This document shows positions 35,291 to 44,346 of a stretch of DNA of 64,000 bases, piece after piece. The notes beneath the pieces were generated by a model that was not told the DNA's origin, did not search any database, and saw nothing but the letters and a program-made list of their open reading frames with translations. The position numbers were made by a program, and so were the translations under genes. The stretch spans positions 91,665,844 to 91,729,843 of the forward strand of contig CM060694.1 of NCBI GenBank assembly GCA_030686995.1, written 5' to 3'. Position 1 is the first letter of the stretch, and each line of letters starts with the position of its first letter. The DNA comes from Artemisia argyi. Taxonomy: Eukaryota > Streptophyta > Magnoliopsida > Asterales > Asteraceae.

Positions 35291-35513
35291 TGTTTTTGAT
35301 TTTGGGGGAAAAAGGGAGGGATCTTGAGCGGGAGATTGAAATTTTTGGGAAAAAATTAGGGGCAGGATCTGACTAGTGTAAGTGTTAGTGTTTTGATTTT
35401 GGGGAAAAATGAGCTTGAAATATTTAATGAGTTGAGCTCAATCTTATATAAGTTCGACTCGAGTTATTGTTGAGTTCTCAAGCTTGTAAGTAATATAAAA
35501 TATGTTTTTTTTT

Positions 35514-35557
<44 letters not shown>

Positions 35558-36880
35558 TGTACTAAGTGTAAATATTTATTTATGAATGTATCAAGCTTTT
35601 CGAGCTGAAGTCGAACCGAATTCAATTCTTAGGTTATATTATATTTCAATTTTAATTTGTGTCAGAAAACACATCTTTACAGATAAATCTAGCTTTTCGA
35701 GTCAAGCTCAAGCCCAGTTCAAACTTTCTCGATCCCGAATAACATGATCGAGAGGGTGATGGAGGCTTGACTGTACGTGATGCTGGTGGATGTGGTGGTT
35801 ATCTCGAACCAAACAACCGAAGCAAACAAACTCTCCCATATAGTTCCCTTGTCTTGATGACGGTGATGGCGTGGAGGATCGATGGTTGGTGGAACCACGG
35901 CGAGATAAGGCGGTGGTGTGAATCGGTTCTAGAGAGAAGGAGAATAGATGAATAGATAGAAGATAGATCTGACTAATGTAAGTGTTAGTGTTTTGATTTT
36001 GGGGAAAAAGGGGTGGGATCTTGAGCGGGAGATTGAAATTTTTGGGGAAAAATTAGGGGCGGATGTTGAGATCTTGAGCGCCTGATTAAAATTTTAGAGA
36101 TTGAAAGCCTATCAAATGAGCTCGAAAGGTTTAATGAGTTGAGCTCAATCTTATATAAGTTCGACTCGAGTTATTGTTGAGTTCTCGAGCTTGTAAGTAA
36201 TATAATTTTTTTTAAGTGTACTAAGTGTAAATATTTATTTATGAATGTATCAAGCTTTTCGAGCTGAAGTCGAACCGAATTCAATTCTTAGGTTATATTA
36301 TCTTTCAATTTTAATTTGTGTCAGAAAACACATCTTTACAGATAAATCGAGCTTTTCGAGTCAAGCTCAACCCGAGTTCAAACTTTCTCGATCCCTGATA
36401 ACATGATCGAGCTGAGAGGGTTATGGAGGCTTGACTGTGATGGTGGCGGTTATCTCGAACCAAACAACCGAAGCAAACAAACTCTCCCATACAGTTCCCT
36501 TGTCTTGATGACGGTGATGGCGTGGAGGATCGATGGTTGGTGGAACCACGGCGAGATAAGGCGGTGAAGTTTGGCGGTGGTGTGAGTCGGTTCTAGAAAG
36601 AAGGAGAATAGATGAACAGATAGAAGATAGATCTGACTAGTGTCAGTGTTAGTGTTTTGATTTTGGGGAAAAAGGGGCGGGATCTTGAGCGGGAGATTGA
36701 AATTTTTGGGGAAAAATTAGGGGCGGATTTTGAGATCTTGAGCGCCTGATTAAAATTTTAGAGATTGAAAGCCTATCAAATGAGCTCGAAATGTTTAATG
36801 GGTTGAGCTCAATCTTATATATATATAAGTTCGACTCGAGTTATTGTTGAGTTCTCGAGCTTGTAAGTAATATAAAATAT

Positions 36881-36928
<48 letters not shown>

Positions 36929-37225
36929 TGTACTAAGTGTAAATATTTATTTATGAATGTATCAAGCTTTTCGAGCTGAAGTCGAACCGAATTCAATTCT
37001 TAGGTTATATTATATTTCAATTTTAATTTGTGTCAGAAAACACATTTTTATAGATAAATCGAGCTTTTCGAGTCAAGCACAAGCCGAGTTCAAACTTTCT
37101 CGATCCCTGATAACATGATCGAGAGGGTGATGGAGGCTTGACTGTGATGTTGGTGAGCTCAACCTTTAATGAGTTCGACTCGAGTTATTGTTGAGTTCTC
37201 GAGCTTGTAAGCAATATAAAATATG
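35041..37225. repeat. About 0.65-0.71-kb tandem repeat, 3 copies plus a partial fourth
   Basis: The landmark TCTCGAACCAAACAACCGA occurs at 35091, 35802 and 36453 (spacings 711 and 651). Each copy carries GACGGTGATGGCGTGGAGGA, GATAAGGCGGTG, the TAGATCTGACTA stretch, TCGACTCGAGTTATTG and, in copies 1 and 3, a long T tract (35519-35554, 36881-36925). A partial fourth copy runs from about 37120 to 37225. The repeated unit includes the leader/first exon of the minus-strand chimeric gene. Confidence 0.85.
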
Positions 37226-38179
37226 TTTTCATCCTAAAAATCATGCAAAACATTCATTGTGACTTGATACACGCATTTGACTCAAACAAGTACTAATGAG
37301 TTAAGGTAGGCATGCAAGTTCATGTATCCGATTGTACAAGGAAACTGCATGTTAAAGAGAGCGAGACTATTAAGAAAATGACATTATAGCTAGTAGGATC
37401 TTACGATCCCGATCCGATCATACGATCATGATCTTGCAAAGACGAAAACGATCCTGGGTAGGATCTGATCCCGATCTTGAAACTTTTAATACTTTTTTCA
37501 TTTATACATTTTAAGTAAATACAACAAATTAAGCTATATGTACAATCAATTTAAGTATTAGCACCTACACACATTGACTGGTCAACACTTATAATTAATA
37601 TATATAACATTTAAAACACCTTTTCAATTAAAAGTATCATTTATAAACCACAATGTACAAACAAATCAAGCTGCTAAACACTCTCTTCATAAAATTTGTA
37701 AGACATTTTATGCATAATTTTTTTTATAAGTGGACTTGGTCACTCAGATAGTATATCATTTTCTCATAACTTCAACAGTTTATCATGCATCTATAAATAT
37801 TTTCGCTATCTGTAAACTTTAATTACAGGGTACCTCCCGCCGCAACGCGCGTGTGCCCCGCTAGTAATATATAACATATGCAAAGCTTATCAAACACACA
37901 TCACTTATAATATATAATATTTACAAAGCTTATCAAACACACTTCACACACTCCAACATATACTTAATACTCTATCTCACACTCACAAACAACTGCCTTT
38001 TCTCTCTCTCTCACTACTACACCCTAAGTTTGACCCTAAGTTAGATCGGAAGCATATGGTAACATACTTAGACCGCTTTTATATCGACCCTAAGTTTGAC
38101 AGATGATTTGGTTTATCTGATTATTTAGTTGTTTTTTTTTGTTTATCTGATTATTTCATTGTTTGTGTTTATTTAGTTA
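37226..38179. other. CACTA interior: GATC-rich patch and possible promoter
   Basis: 37400-37485 is rich in GATC/CGATC repeats. 37860-37960 has two copies of a TATA-rich segment (AATATATAACATATGCAAAG and AATATATAATATTTACAAAG), followed by a CT-rich, leader-like stretch (TTTTCTCTCTCTCTCACTAC, about 37998). This could be a plus-strand promoter for the hairpin cluster downstream, but the evidence is weak. No coding sequence is seen. Confidence 0.25.
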
Positions 38180-39298
38180 AGAGAGAACTGCAAAATACAT
38201 CCCTGTGGTTTACAGGTTTTGCCATCCTACATCCCTGTCAGAAACTTTTGGCAAGATACATCCCCCGTTAGTCAAACATTTGCCACTATACATCCCTCGT
38301 TTACAATGAGGACTAACGGTGCAAATTTTTTCTCCGTTAGCTCTTAACGAGACAGAAAATATTACACCGTTAGCCCTCGTTAGCCAAACGTTTGCACCGT
38401 TAGTCCTCTTTTTTAGAAAAAAAAAAACTTTAAAATAATTTAAGATTAAAAAAAAAGTTAAAATTAAAAAAAAAGGAAAAAAATTTTAAAAATTAATTTT
38501 TTTTAAAGTTAATATTTAAAAAAAAAATCAGAATTAAAAAAAATAATAATATTTGCGAAAAAAAATTATAAATAATAATTAATTTTTTTTTAAAATGCGT
38601 ATTTTTTTTAAAAATTAATTTTTATGAAAAAAATGCGTATTTAAAAAAAATTATAAATAATAATTAATTTTTTTTAAATGCGTATTTTTAAAAAAAATTA
38701 ATTTTTTTTATAAAAATTAATTTTTTTAAAAGTTAATATTTTAAAAAAATCAAAATTAAAAAAAATAATATTTGCGAAAAAAAAAATTATAAATAATAAT
38801 TAATTTTTTTAAAAATGCGTATTTTTTAAAAAATTAATTTTTATAAAAAAAATGCGTATTTTTTTTAATAAATGCGTATTTTTTAAAAAAATTAAATTTT
38901 TTTTATAAAAATTATTTTTTTTTAAAAAATAATTTTTTTATAAAAGAAATTTATTAACTTAAAAAAAATTAACTTTAAAAAATTTTGATTTTTTTTAAAT
39001 ATTAACTTTAAAAAAATTAATTTTAAAAATTTTTTTTCCTTTTTTTTATTTTTTTTAAATGCGTATTTATAAAAAAAAATTAATTTTTTTTTCGCAAATA
39101 TTAGTTTTTTTTTTTAAATTTGATTTTTTTAAATATAAACTTTAAAAAAAATTAATTTTTAATTTTTTTTTAATATTTTAAAAAAATGCGTATTTATAAA
39201 AAAAATTAATTTTTTTCGCAAATATTAAGTTTTTTTTAAAAATTTTGATTTTTTTTAAATATTAACTTAAAAAAAATTAATTTTTAAGATTTTTTTCC

Positions 39299-39329
<31 letters not shown>

Positions 39330-39579
39330 TAACTTTTTTTTTTCTAAAAAAGTGGACTAATGGTGCAAACGTTTGGCTAACGAGGGCTAACGGTGTAATA
39401 TTTTTTGTCTCGTTAAGAGATAACGGAGGAAAATTTTGCACCGTTAGTCCTCATTGTAAACGAGGGATGTATAGTGCAAACGTTTTCCTAACGGGGGATG
39501 TATCTTGCCAAAAATTTCTGACAGGGATGCAGGATGGTAAAACTTGTAAACCACAGAGATGTATTTTGCAGTTCTCTCT
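38180..39579. mobile_element. Foldback element with about 235-bp TIRs, TSD TTA
   Basis: The left arm starts AGAGAGAACTGCAAAATAC at 38180; the right arm ends GTATTTTGCAGTTCTCTCT at 39579; TTA flanks both sides (38177-38179 and 39580-39582). The arms run about 235 bases with few mismatches (CATCCCTGTGG..., CACCGTTAGCCCTCGTTAGC). The core of about 900 bases is almost pure A/T, built of AAAAAATTAATTTTT blocks and repeated ATGCGTATTTTT on both strands, so it is also roughly palindromic. There is no ORF. Long arms suggest a MULE-type element, while a 3-bp TTA duplication suggests PIF/Harbinger; I leave the superfamily open. It is nested in the CACTA element. Confidence 0.8.
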
Positions 39580-39699
39580 TTAATTAATGTTATTTAGTGT
39601 TAGGGTTTATGTATGATCTGTATATTTGTGTTTTTTATTGTTAGGGTTTATGGTTGTTTTTTAGTTTTAGTGCGAATATTTAGGCTAAAACATCAAGTA

Positions 39700-39799
39700 T
39701 CAAAGATGGAAGAAGTATCAATGATGGATGAAAAGACACCACTTTCAAGTATGAACATAAACTTGTTATGGTGTTTCATCCATTATTGATTCATCTTTG
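39700..39799 (+). ncRNA. Hairpin A1 (miRNA-precursor-like)
   Basis: The 5' arm (39701-39742, with TCAATGATGGATGAAA and ACACCA) pairs with the 3' arm (39768-39798, TGGTGTTTCATCCATTATTG then ATTCATCTTTG). There is a bulge of about 7 nt and a loop region CAAGTATGAACATAAACTTG whose ends also pair. The size of about 100 nt fits a plant pre-miRNA. It is the first of three related hairpins in the CACTA interior. The opposite strand would also fold, so the transcribed strand is an assumption. Confidence 0.5.
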
Positions 39800-39861
39800 T
39801 TCTTTGTCAAGGATGGGTGAACCGACACCACTTTCAAGTATGAACATAATATGTATTTGTA

Positions 39862-39952
39862 TCAAAGATGGAAGAAGTACCAGTGATGGATGAAAAGACA
39901 CCACTTTCAAGTATGAACATAAACTTGTTCTGGTGTTTCATCCATTACTGAT
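39862..39952 (+). ncRNA. Hairpin A2
   Basis: This has the same architecture and loop as A1, but the stem reads CAGTGATGGATG in the 5' arm and CATCCATTACTG in the 3' arm. The A-to-G change relative to A1 is matched by T-to-C on the other arm. The outer stem (ATCTTTG) is missing from the 3' side, so A2 is shorter. A partial 5' arm of another copy lies at 39810-39850 (GGATGGGTGAACCGACACCA). Confidence 0.45.
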
Positions 39953-40116
39953 AAGTTTAATATGATTTCATTGATTCATATGATTTCATTGATTCATGAT
40001 TAGCTCTCTAATGTCGTAGGACCTACATAACTAATATGTATGTTCGTCACATTTAAGTGAGCAATATAAATGATAGTAAGAATTTAGTTGCTAAGAACTT
40101 AAAGCTCAATTATCAG

Positions 40117-40277
40117 GGCAGATCTATCTAACGATGTAGATGGGTTCCATCACTTTAACTGGACCCCATTTTCTAACGATGTTTAATGGTTCTTTCAATA
40201 ATCAAGATTAAACATCGATAGAAAACGGGGTCCAATTAAAGCGATGGAACCCATCTACATCGTTAGATAGATATGGC
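40117..40277 (+). ncRNA. Hairpin B1 (long, nearly perfect stem)
   Basis: The 5' arm (40117-40188) contains ATCTATCTAACGATGTAGAT and GGGTTCCATCACTTTAACTG. The 3' arm (40206-40277) contains its complement with about six mismatches in 72, several of them G:U compatible. The loop is about 17 nt. A stem this long resembles a young MIR or siRNA-generating hairpin. Confidence 0.5.
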
Positions 40278-40293
40278 CTGATCATTAAGACGT

Positions 40294-40362
40294 CTTCAAT
40301 GCGATAATGATATAGTGTGTATTGTTCATGACAGGCCATACTCCTTCATTATCGCATTCAAG
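40294..40362 (+). ncRNA. Hairpin C1
   Basis: The 5' arm CTTCAATGCGATAATGATAT and following AGTGTG (40294-40319) pair with CATACTCCTTCATTATCGCA and following TTCAAG (40337-40362) around the loop TATTGTTCATGACAGGC. The stem has a few mismatches in 26, the size of a miRNA/miRNA* duplex region. It sits 17 nt downstream of hairpin B1, an arrangement repeated in B2/C2. Confidence 0.5.
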
Positions 40363-40547
40363 ATGCGTGATGTTACTTAGACTCTATTCTTTACTCAACA
40401 TTTGTAGATTGTTTGTATCACTCTGTTTGCTTTATATATATGTATGATGTATTTTTGATATAAGAATTATGTTGCATTTGTATTGAGAGTATAAGGAAGA
40501 AAAGTGGCGGATGTGTGTGCGAATATTTAGGCTAAAACATCCAAGTA

Positions 40548-40648
40548 TCAAAGATGGAAAAAGTATCAACATGGGTGAACAGACACCACTTTCAAGTATG
40601 AACATAAACTTTTTTTGGTGTTGTTCATCCATGTTGATTCATCTTTGC
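40548..40648 (+). ncRNA. Hairpin A3
   Basis: The flank and loop are identical in type to A1 (AAACAT...AAGTATCAAAGATGG, CTTTCAAGTATGAACATAAA). The stem is rewritten: TCAACATGGGTGAACA in the 5' arm against the complement of TCAACATGGATGAACA in the 3' arm. Compared with A1, both arms have lost one base and share the same substitutions, so pairing is kept. It starts the second about 847-bp cassette. Confidence 0.5.
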
Positions 40649-40958
40649 TCTTTGTCAAAATACAGAAAGAATTATCGAGTATAATTTGTAGGTTCGATGC
40701 TTGAATTTAGCGTCTTCGTCTTCCAGCATGTTGGTAGGTTAGAGATTCAAGGCTGAATAATATGTTGTTGTTGGCTAGGGTAGAAAGGATGGTAGTTCAT
40801 TGCATTGTTATTATAAGTTTAATATGATTTCATTCATGCACGATTAGCTCTCTAATGTCGTAGAATCTACATAATTAATATGTATGTTCGTCACATCTAA
40901 GGGAGCAATATAAATGATAGTAAGAATTTGTTTCCTAATAACTTAAAGCTCAATATTA

Positions 40959-41085
40959 GGGCAAATCTATCTAAAGTTGTAGAACGGTTCCATTACTTAA
41001 TTTGGAAAACCTCTACTACCGTTATTATACGGTGTCCAAAAAACAAAGCAATGGAACCTTTCTGCAACTTTAGATAGATCTGGCC
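40959..41085 (+). ncRNA. Hairpin B2
   Basis: The 5' arm (ATCTATCTAAAGTTGTAGAA, CGGTTCCATTACTT) pairs with the 3' arm whose reverse complement reads ATCTATCTAAAGTTGCAGAA, AGGTTCCATTGCTT. Relative to B1 at least four columns changed identically in both arms (C to A, A to T, T to A, C to T). The inner part and loop differ completely from B1. Confidence 0.5.
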
Positions 41086-41100
41086 TGATCATTGAGACGT

Positions 41101-41169
41101 CTTCAATGCGATGATGATATAGTGTGTATTGTTCATGACAGGTCACACTTCTTCATCATCGCATTCAAG
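41101..41169 (+). ncRNA. Hairpin C2
   Basis: The 5' arm has CTTCAATGCGATGATGATAT and the 3' arm TCTTCATCATCGCATTCAAG, with the loop TATTGTTCATGACAGG. It differs from C1 by an A-to-G in the 5' stem (GATAATG to GATGATG) compensated by T-to-C in the 3' stem (CATTATC to CATCATC); the loop is unchanged. Confidence 0.5.
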
Positions 41170-41276
41170 ATGAGTGATGTTACTTAGACTCTATTCTTTA
41201 CTTAACATTTCTAGATTGTTTGTATCACTCTGTTTCCATTCCATTCTTTTTTATGATCTAAATGAGTTTGTAATTT

Positions 41277-41575
41277 CAACATACCTTTCCATTCTAAGCT
41301 CCCATATAGTTCCTTTTATTTTTTCAACAATCTAGCAATGCGGCTGGTGCAGTCCTTTGCTCAAAGGGAGTTGAAACGATAAAAGGAGCTGTAGCGGGAA
41401 CTTAGAAGGGTTACGTATGTTGGCTTCAACATACCTTTCCATTCTGAGTTCCCATACAGTTCCTTTTGTTTTTTCAACAATCTAGCAATGCGGCTGGTGC
41501 AGTCCTTTGCTCAATGGGAGTTGAAACGACAAAAGGAGCTGTATCGGGAACTTAGAAGGGTTACGTATGTTGGTT
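41277..41575 (+). repeat. 150-bp tandem duplication of an exon-like segment
   Basis: CAACATACCTTTCCATTCT starts units at 41277 and 41427. Each contains ATGCGGCTGGTGCAGTCC. The first copy has two in-frame stops (TAA and TAG) where the second is open (MRLVQSFAQWELKRQKELYR). The second copy runs on in frame to about 41727 with a possible donor at 41621 (CAA|GTAATG), which could join the exon at 41750. Confidence 0.6.
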
Positions 41576-41749
41576 TATTGCATTCCATTCTTTTTTATGA
41601 TCTAAACCCAACCATCCACCAAGTAATGTGGCCATTGGAGTTCCAAGAACAAAGGTTGTTTCAAATACACCCTGAATTGCAACATTGTCTTTTATTTCAT
41701 TTACACTATTTTTTTTTTAAATTTTAATATATATATTTTTTTTTGCAGA

Positions 41750-42045
41750 AATCATACATTGACAGCAGTGACTCAAGTTCATTTCACATATCAAGCAGTT
41801 CTGAAGGTCCTCCAAATACATGGGCAGACTACTTTCCAAAGGGATATTCTGGATCAGGCACAAAAAAGGAAGATGCTAGGAAGGTTAAAACTCCAAAAAA
41901 GACTGCCAAAGAGCTTTTTGATGAGAGAGTTCAGGTGCTAGGCCTGCCCAATGCTAAAACTTGTGAAGACAAGGGTATAAAACCATGGGAACAAAAAATG
42001 CCCAAAGTTTGTTCAAAAGGGAAGGGTAAAAAGAAAATTTATTAG
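41750..42045 (+). CDS. Terminal exon of an unknown CACTA-borne gene
   Basis: After the acceptor TTTTTTTTGCAG, 98 codons read KSYIDSSDSSSFHISSSSEG, PPNTWADYFPKGYSGSGTKK, a Lys-rich stretch KVKTPKKTAKELFDERVQVL, and a basic C-terminus ending KGKGKKKIY before TAG. This Ser-rich start and strongly basic tail suggest a nuclear or nucleic-acid-binding protein. I know no family for it. The first exon is probably in 41488-41620 but is not proven. It may be an accessory protein of the transposon or a captured gene. Confidence 0.45.
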
Positions 42046-42539
42046 TTGAGTTAGGAAGTAATTTGAATAAACCTGTGTAATCCATTTGTACTACTTTATT
42101 TGACTTTATGAATAAACATGTTGTCATTGCTCAATTTTCTCATTAATGAACTGAATATGAATCAGTTAATTTTTGTGGCATTTTATTTTTATCCCTAGTA
42201 GCATTAAGTTATGCCAAGCAGCATTAAGTTCTGAGTTACTAGCATTCACCCAAATTCCAATCCAAACCCGGAGTTGCCCATAAGATAAGTTTGACAATCT
42301 TTGACTTTTGCAAATGACAATCAAGTTTGACAATCTTTGTTTGACTTTTAACAAAGCATCATAACATAGTCAACAAAGCAACATAACATAATTAATCAAC
42401 AAAAAGATAACTTGATCATATAGTAATCGATAACTTGATTAACAAAGAAACATAAGATAAGTTTTCTTTGAACACAAAAACATTAAACTTCAAAGAAATA
42501 ACATAATAATGATTAATATCATCTTACATCAGGGTTAAT
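42046..42539. other. Intergenic CACTA DNA
   Basis: There is no gene. It includes GCATTAAGTTATGCCAAGCA and GCATTAAGTTCTG at 42203-42236, an occurrence of the dispersed TTATGCCTAGCAGCATTAA motif, and two TTTGACAATCTTTG repeats near 42290-42345. Confidence 0.5.
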
Positions 42540-42887
42540 TCAATGAAAATTATACAAACTATTTTGAATGCCTTTGTAAATATCAACAATGTTTCCACGG
42601 ATTTGTTCTATTTCTTGATTCCGAACATTAACTTTGTTCTGGTGCACCAGTATGATCTCTTGGTCTTTTTTGTTTTGTTCTTCCAACTGCGCGATTCGTT
42701 TGTTGTAAAGTTCAACCAACTGTCGTTCAGTACCATATTGGCCTTCAGAATGGCATTTGTCCCAGCACTCTTGGGTTAGGCCGTGAATTTTATATTTTTC
42801 TGGCATTGGAGGAGGAGGAGGAGGAGGAGAAGTATCCCTTGAACGTTTTGTTTTCTTTGAAGCAGGATTTGAAGATGATGAAGCCAT
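42540..42887 (-). CDS. Small coiled-coil protein of unknown function, 115 aa
   Basis: The minus-strand ATG at 42887 opens MASSSSNPASKKTKRSRDTS, then seven prolines, then EKYKIHGLTQECWDKCHSEG and a C-terminal coiled coil (about residues 55-110, with LVELYNKRIAQLEEQNKKDQ). A TATAAATAC box lies at 42960-42952 (minus), about 65 bases upstream, and the GAAACAACC-rich leader looks real. The basic Ser/Lys N-terminus could be a nuclear localisation signal. It is divergent from the gene at 43528, 640 bases away, inside the CACTA element. No homologue is known to me. Confidence 0.5.
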   Translation of the reverse strand: MASSSSNPASKKTKRSRDTSPPPPPPPMPEKYKIHGLTQECWDKCHSEGQYGTERQLVELYNKRIAQLEEQNKKDQEIILVHQNKVNVRNQEIEQIRGNIVDIYKGIQNSLYNFH

Positions 42888-42960
42888 TGCAGTTCCAAAC
42901 AAAAATTGAATACGTAATGAAAAGATGAAAGAAGTTGGTTGTAATTCCTTTGTATTTATA

Positions 42961-43527
42961 GGCACACAAGAGTCGCAATGTCACAACGTTTAAGTGTCAC
43001 AACGGTTTACAAAGTGTCACAACGGTTTACAATTACTTTTTTTTACAGTTACACCGGTTCACAGTAATTTATGCCTAGCAGCATTAAGTTATGCCTAGCA
43101 GCATTAAGTTCTTTATTAATCAGGTCGTAACAGTGTTGAAGTAAGTTTGCCAATTCAGGGAGTAAACACTGTCACAAACACAAATTTTACACAACTAATA
43201 ACTAGATTAATACCATTATGTTTATTCTTATTATATTTTCTAACATTTGAAACCACTTACAATGCTTATTACCATTTAAAGTTTAAAAATAAAATTATAG
43301 AATGTTTAGGAGCGCGCATTTAATGTGTAAAATTAAAATGATTACAATTAGGCACGAGTAATTAGTGCATTTCACATGCTAATGTGACGTTAAACTTGGT
43401 AAATTGCAATAATCTTTAATGTTGAGACTTTCAAAATTCCCTAGGCGTATAGTATGTCGCATCCCTTTTTAAGGCCATCAATTAGCTTTTCAACACACAC
43501 TTTTTAAAACAATCTAAGATCGAAGTT
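42961..43527. promoter_or_regulatory. Shared divergent promoter region
   Basis: This region lies between the minus gene (ATG 42887) and the plus gene (ATG 43528). It contains repeated GTGTCACAACGGTTTACAA units (42985-43035), two TTATGCCTAGCAGCATTAA motifs (43070-43108) and, near 43462, CTTTTTAAGGCC as a weak TATA for the plus gene. The GTGTCAC motifs resemble the element's subterminal repeats. Confidence 0.3.
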
Positions 43528-44346
43528 ATGGCTGGAAACAAGAAAAGGTGCGTTTCATCAAAGAAGAAGCGTTCAAAGTAAGTACTACTAATTAAACTTT
43601 TGTACACGTAAACATTCAAAGTTTGTAAAGATTTTATGTACGTACATGTTGACTTGGTTTTTTTTTTCTTTCTAGTAGAAGTTAGTTAACCCATAATAAT
43701 TTTGGTGTATTAAGCTTTTATGAATTTATAAAAATGGTTATCAATTGGTAGATTTAGGTAATCAGTTATCAAATTGTGTTAGTTTACTACGTAGTAGTTT
43801 GAATGTTATATTCCTTATATTTGTTATCTTCCTAGTACATAAGATCCGTGAAAAAAACCTAGCTTTACTCACCCAGCATTCAAAACTTACATCATAATAT
43901 ACCAAAAGGACAATCTTTAATGTTAGAATGTAACATTATTATATCGAAAATTTTTGGCCCCCCCAATCAAGACGGTCAAAAGGATAATCTGTAAATTTAT
44001 GATCAAAAGGATAATCTGTATAAATTTATCAAAATGATAATCTTTAATATTAGAATGTTACATTATATACATCATATATGAATACCAAATTAAAAGGATA
44101 ATCTGTAAATTTATCATCTAATGCTTATTTGATTTCAGGAAACCAGAGAATGTATTTAACATTGAAGAGTGGTATGAGTCGTGGAGTTCTCGAAGAAACA
44201 AGGCAAGACGCAAAGCAAGTTTGCTTCAAATTAAGAAAGATGAGAAGGAATACAAGCGATCAAAGACGCGGGTTGGTTCAGTGGAAGAGGATGCGGCTGA
44301 TGTTGGATTTTTGAGTGAGGAAGAGAGATTCGACTCCATTGACTAG
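43528..44346 (+). CDS. Small basic protein, two exons, 85 aa, unknown function
   Basis: Exon 1 (43528-43577) encodes MAGNKKRCVSSKKKRSK and ends at a consensus donor AAA|GTAAGT. Exon 2 (44139-44346) follows TTGATTTCAG and continues in frame with PENVFNIEEWYESWSSRRNK, ARRKASLLQIKKDEKEYKRS and an acidic end FLSEEERFDSID before TAG. The total is 258 nt. The Lys/Arg-rich N-terminus looks like a nuclear localisation signal; the rest is charged and probably helical. The clean splice sites and open frame over a 561-bp intron argue for a real gene. It is carried by the CACTA element and is unknown to me. Confidence 0.5.

Larger units (their letters stand above)
39672..41240. repeat. Tandem duplication (about 0.85 kb) of the hairpin cassette
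   Basis: GCGAATATTTAGGCTAAAAC starts both units (39672 and 40519). The order hairpin A, GATTAGCTCTCTAATGTCGT, hairpin B, hairpin C, TGTTACTTAGACTCTATTC is the same in each. Unit 1 has an extra A hairpin, and unit 2 has extra text around 40680-40800. Flanks are highly similar; the stems are the most diverged parts. Confidence 0.85.

Noticed and set aside
37840..37865. Possible Helitron 3' end (GC-rich text then CTAG followed by T)
   Set aside because: No convincing terminal hairpin and no matching 5' TC end found; chance cannot be excluded.
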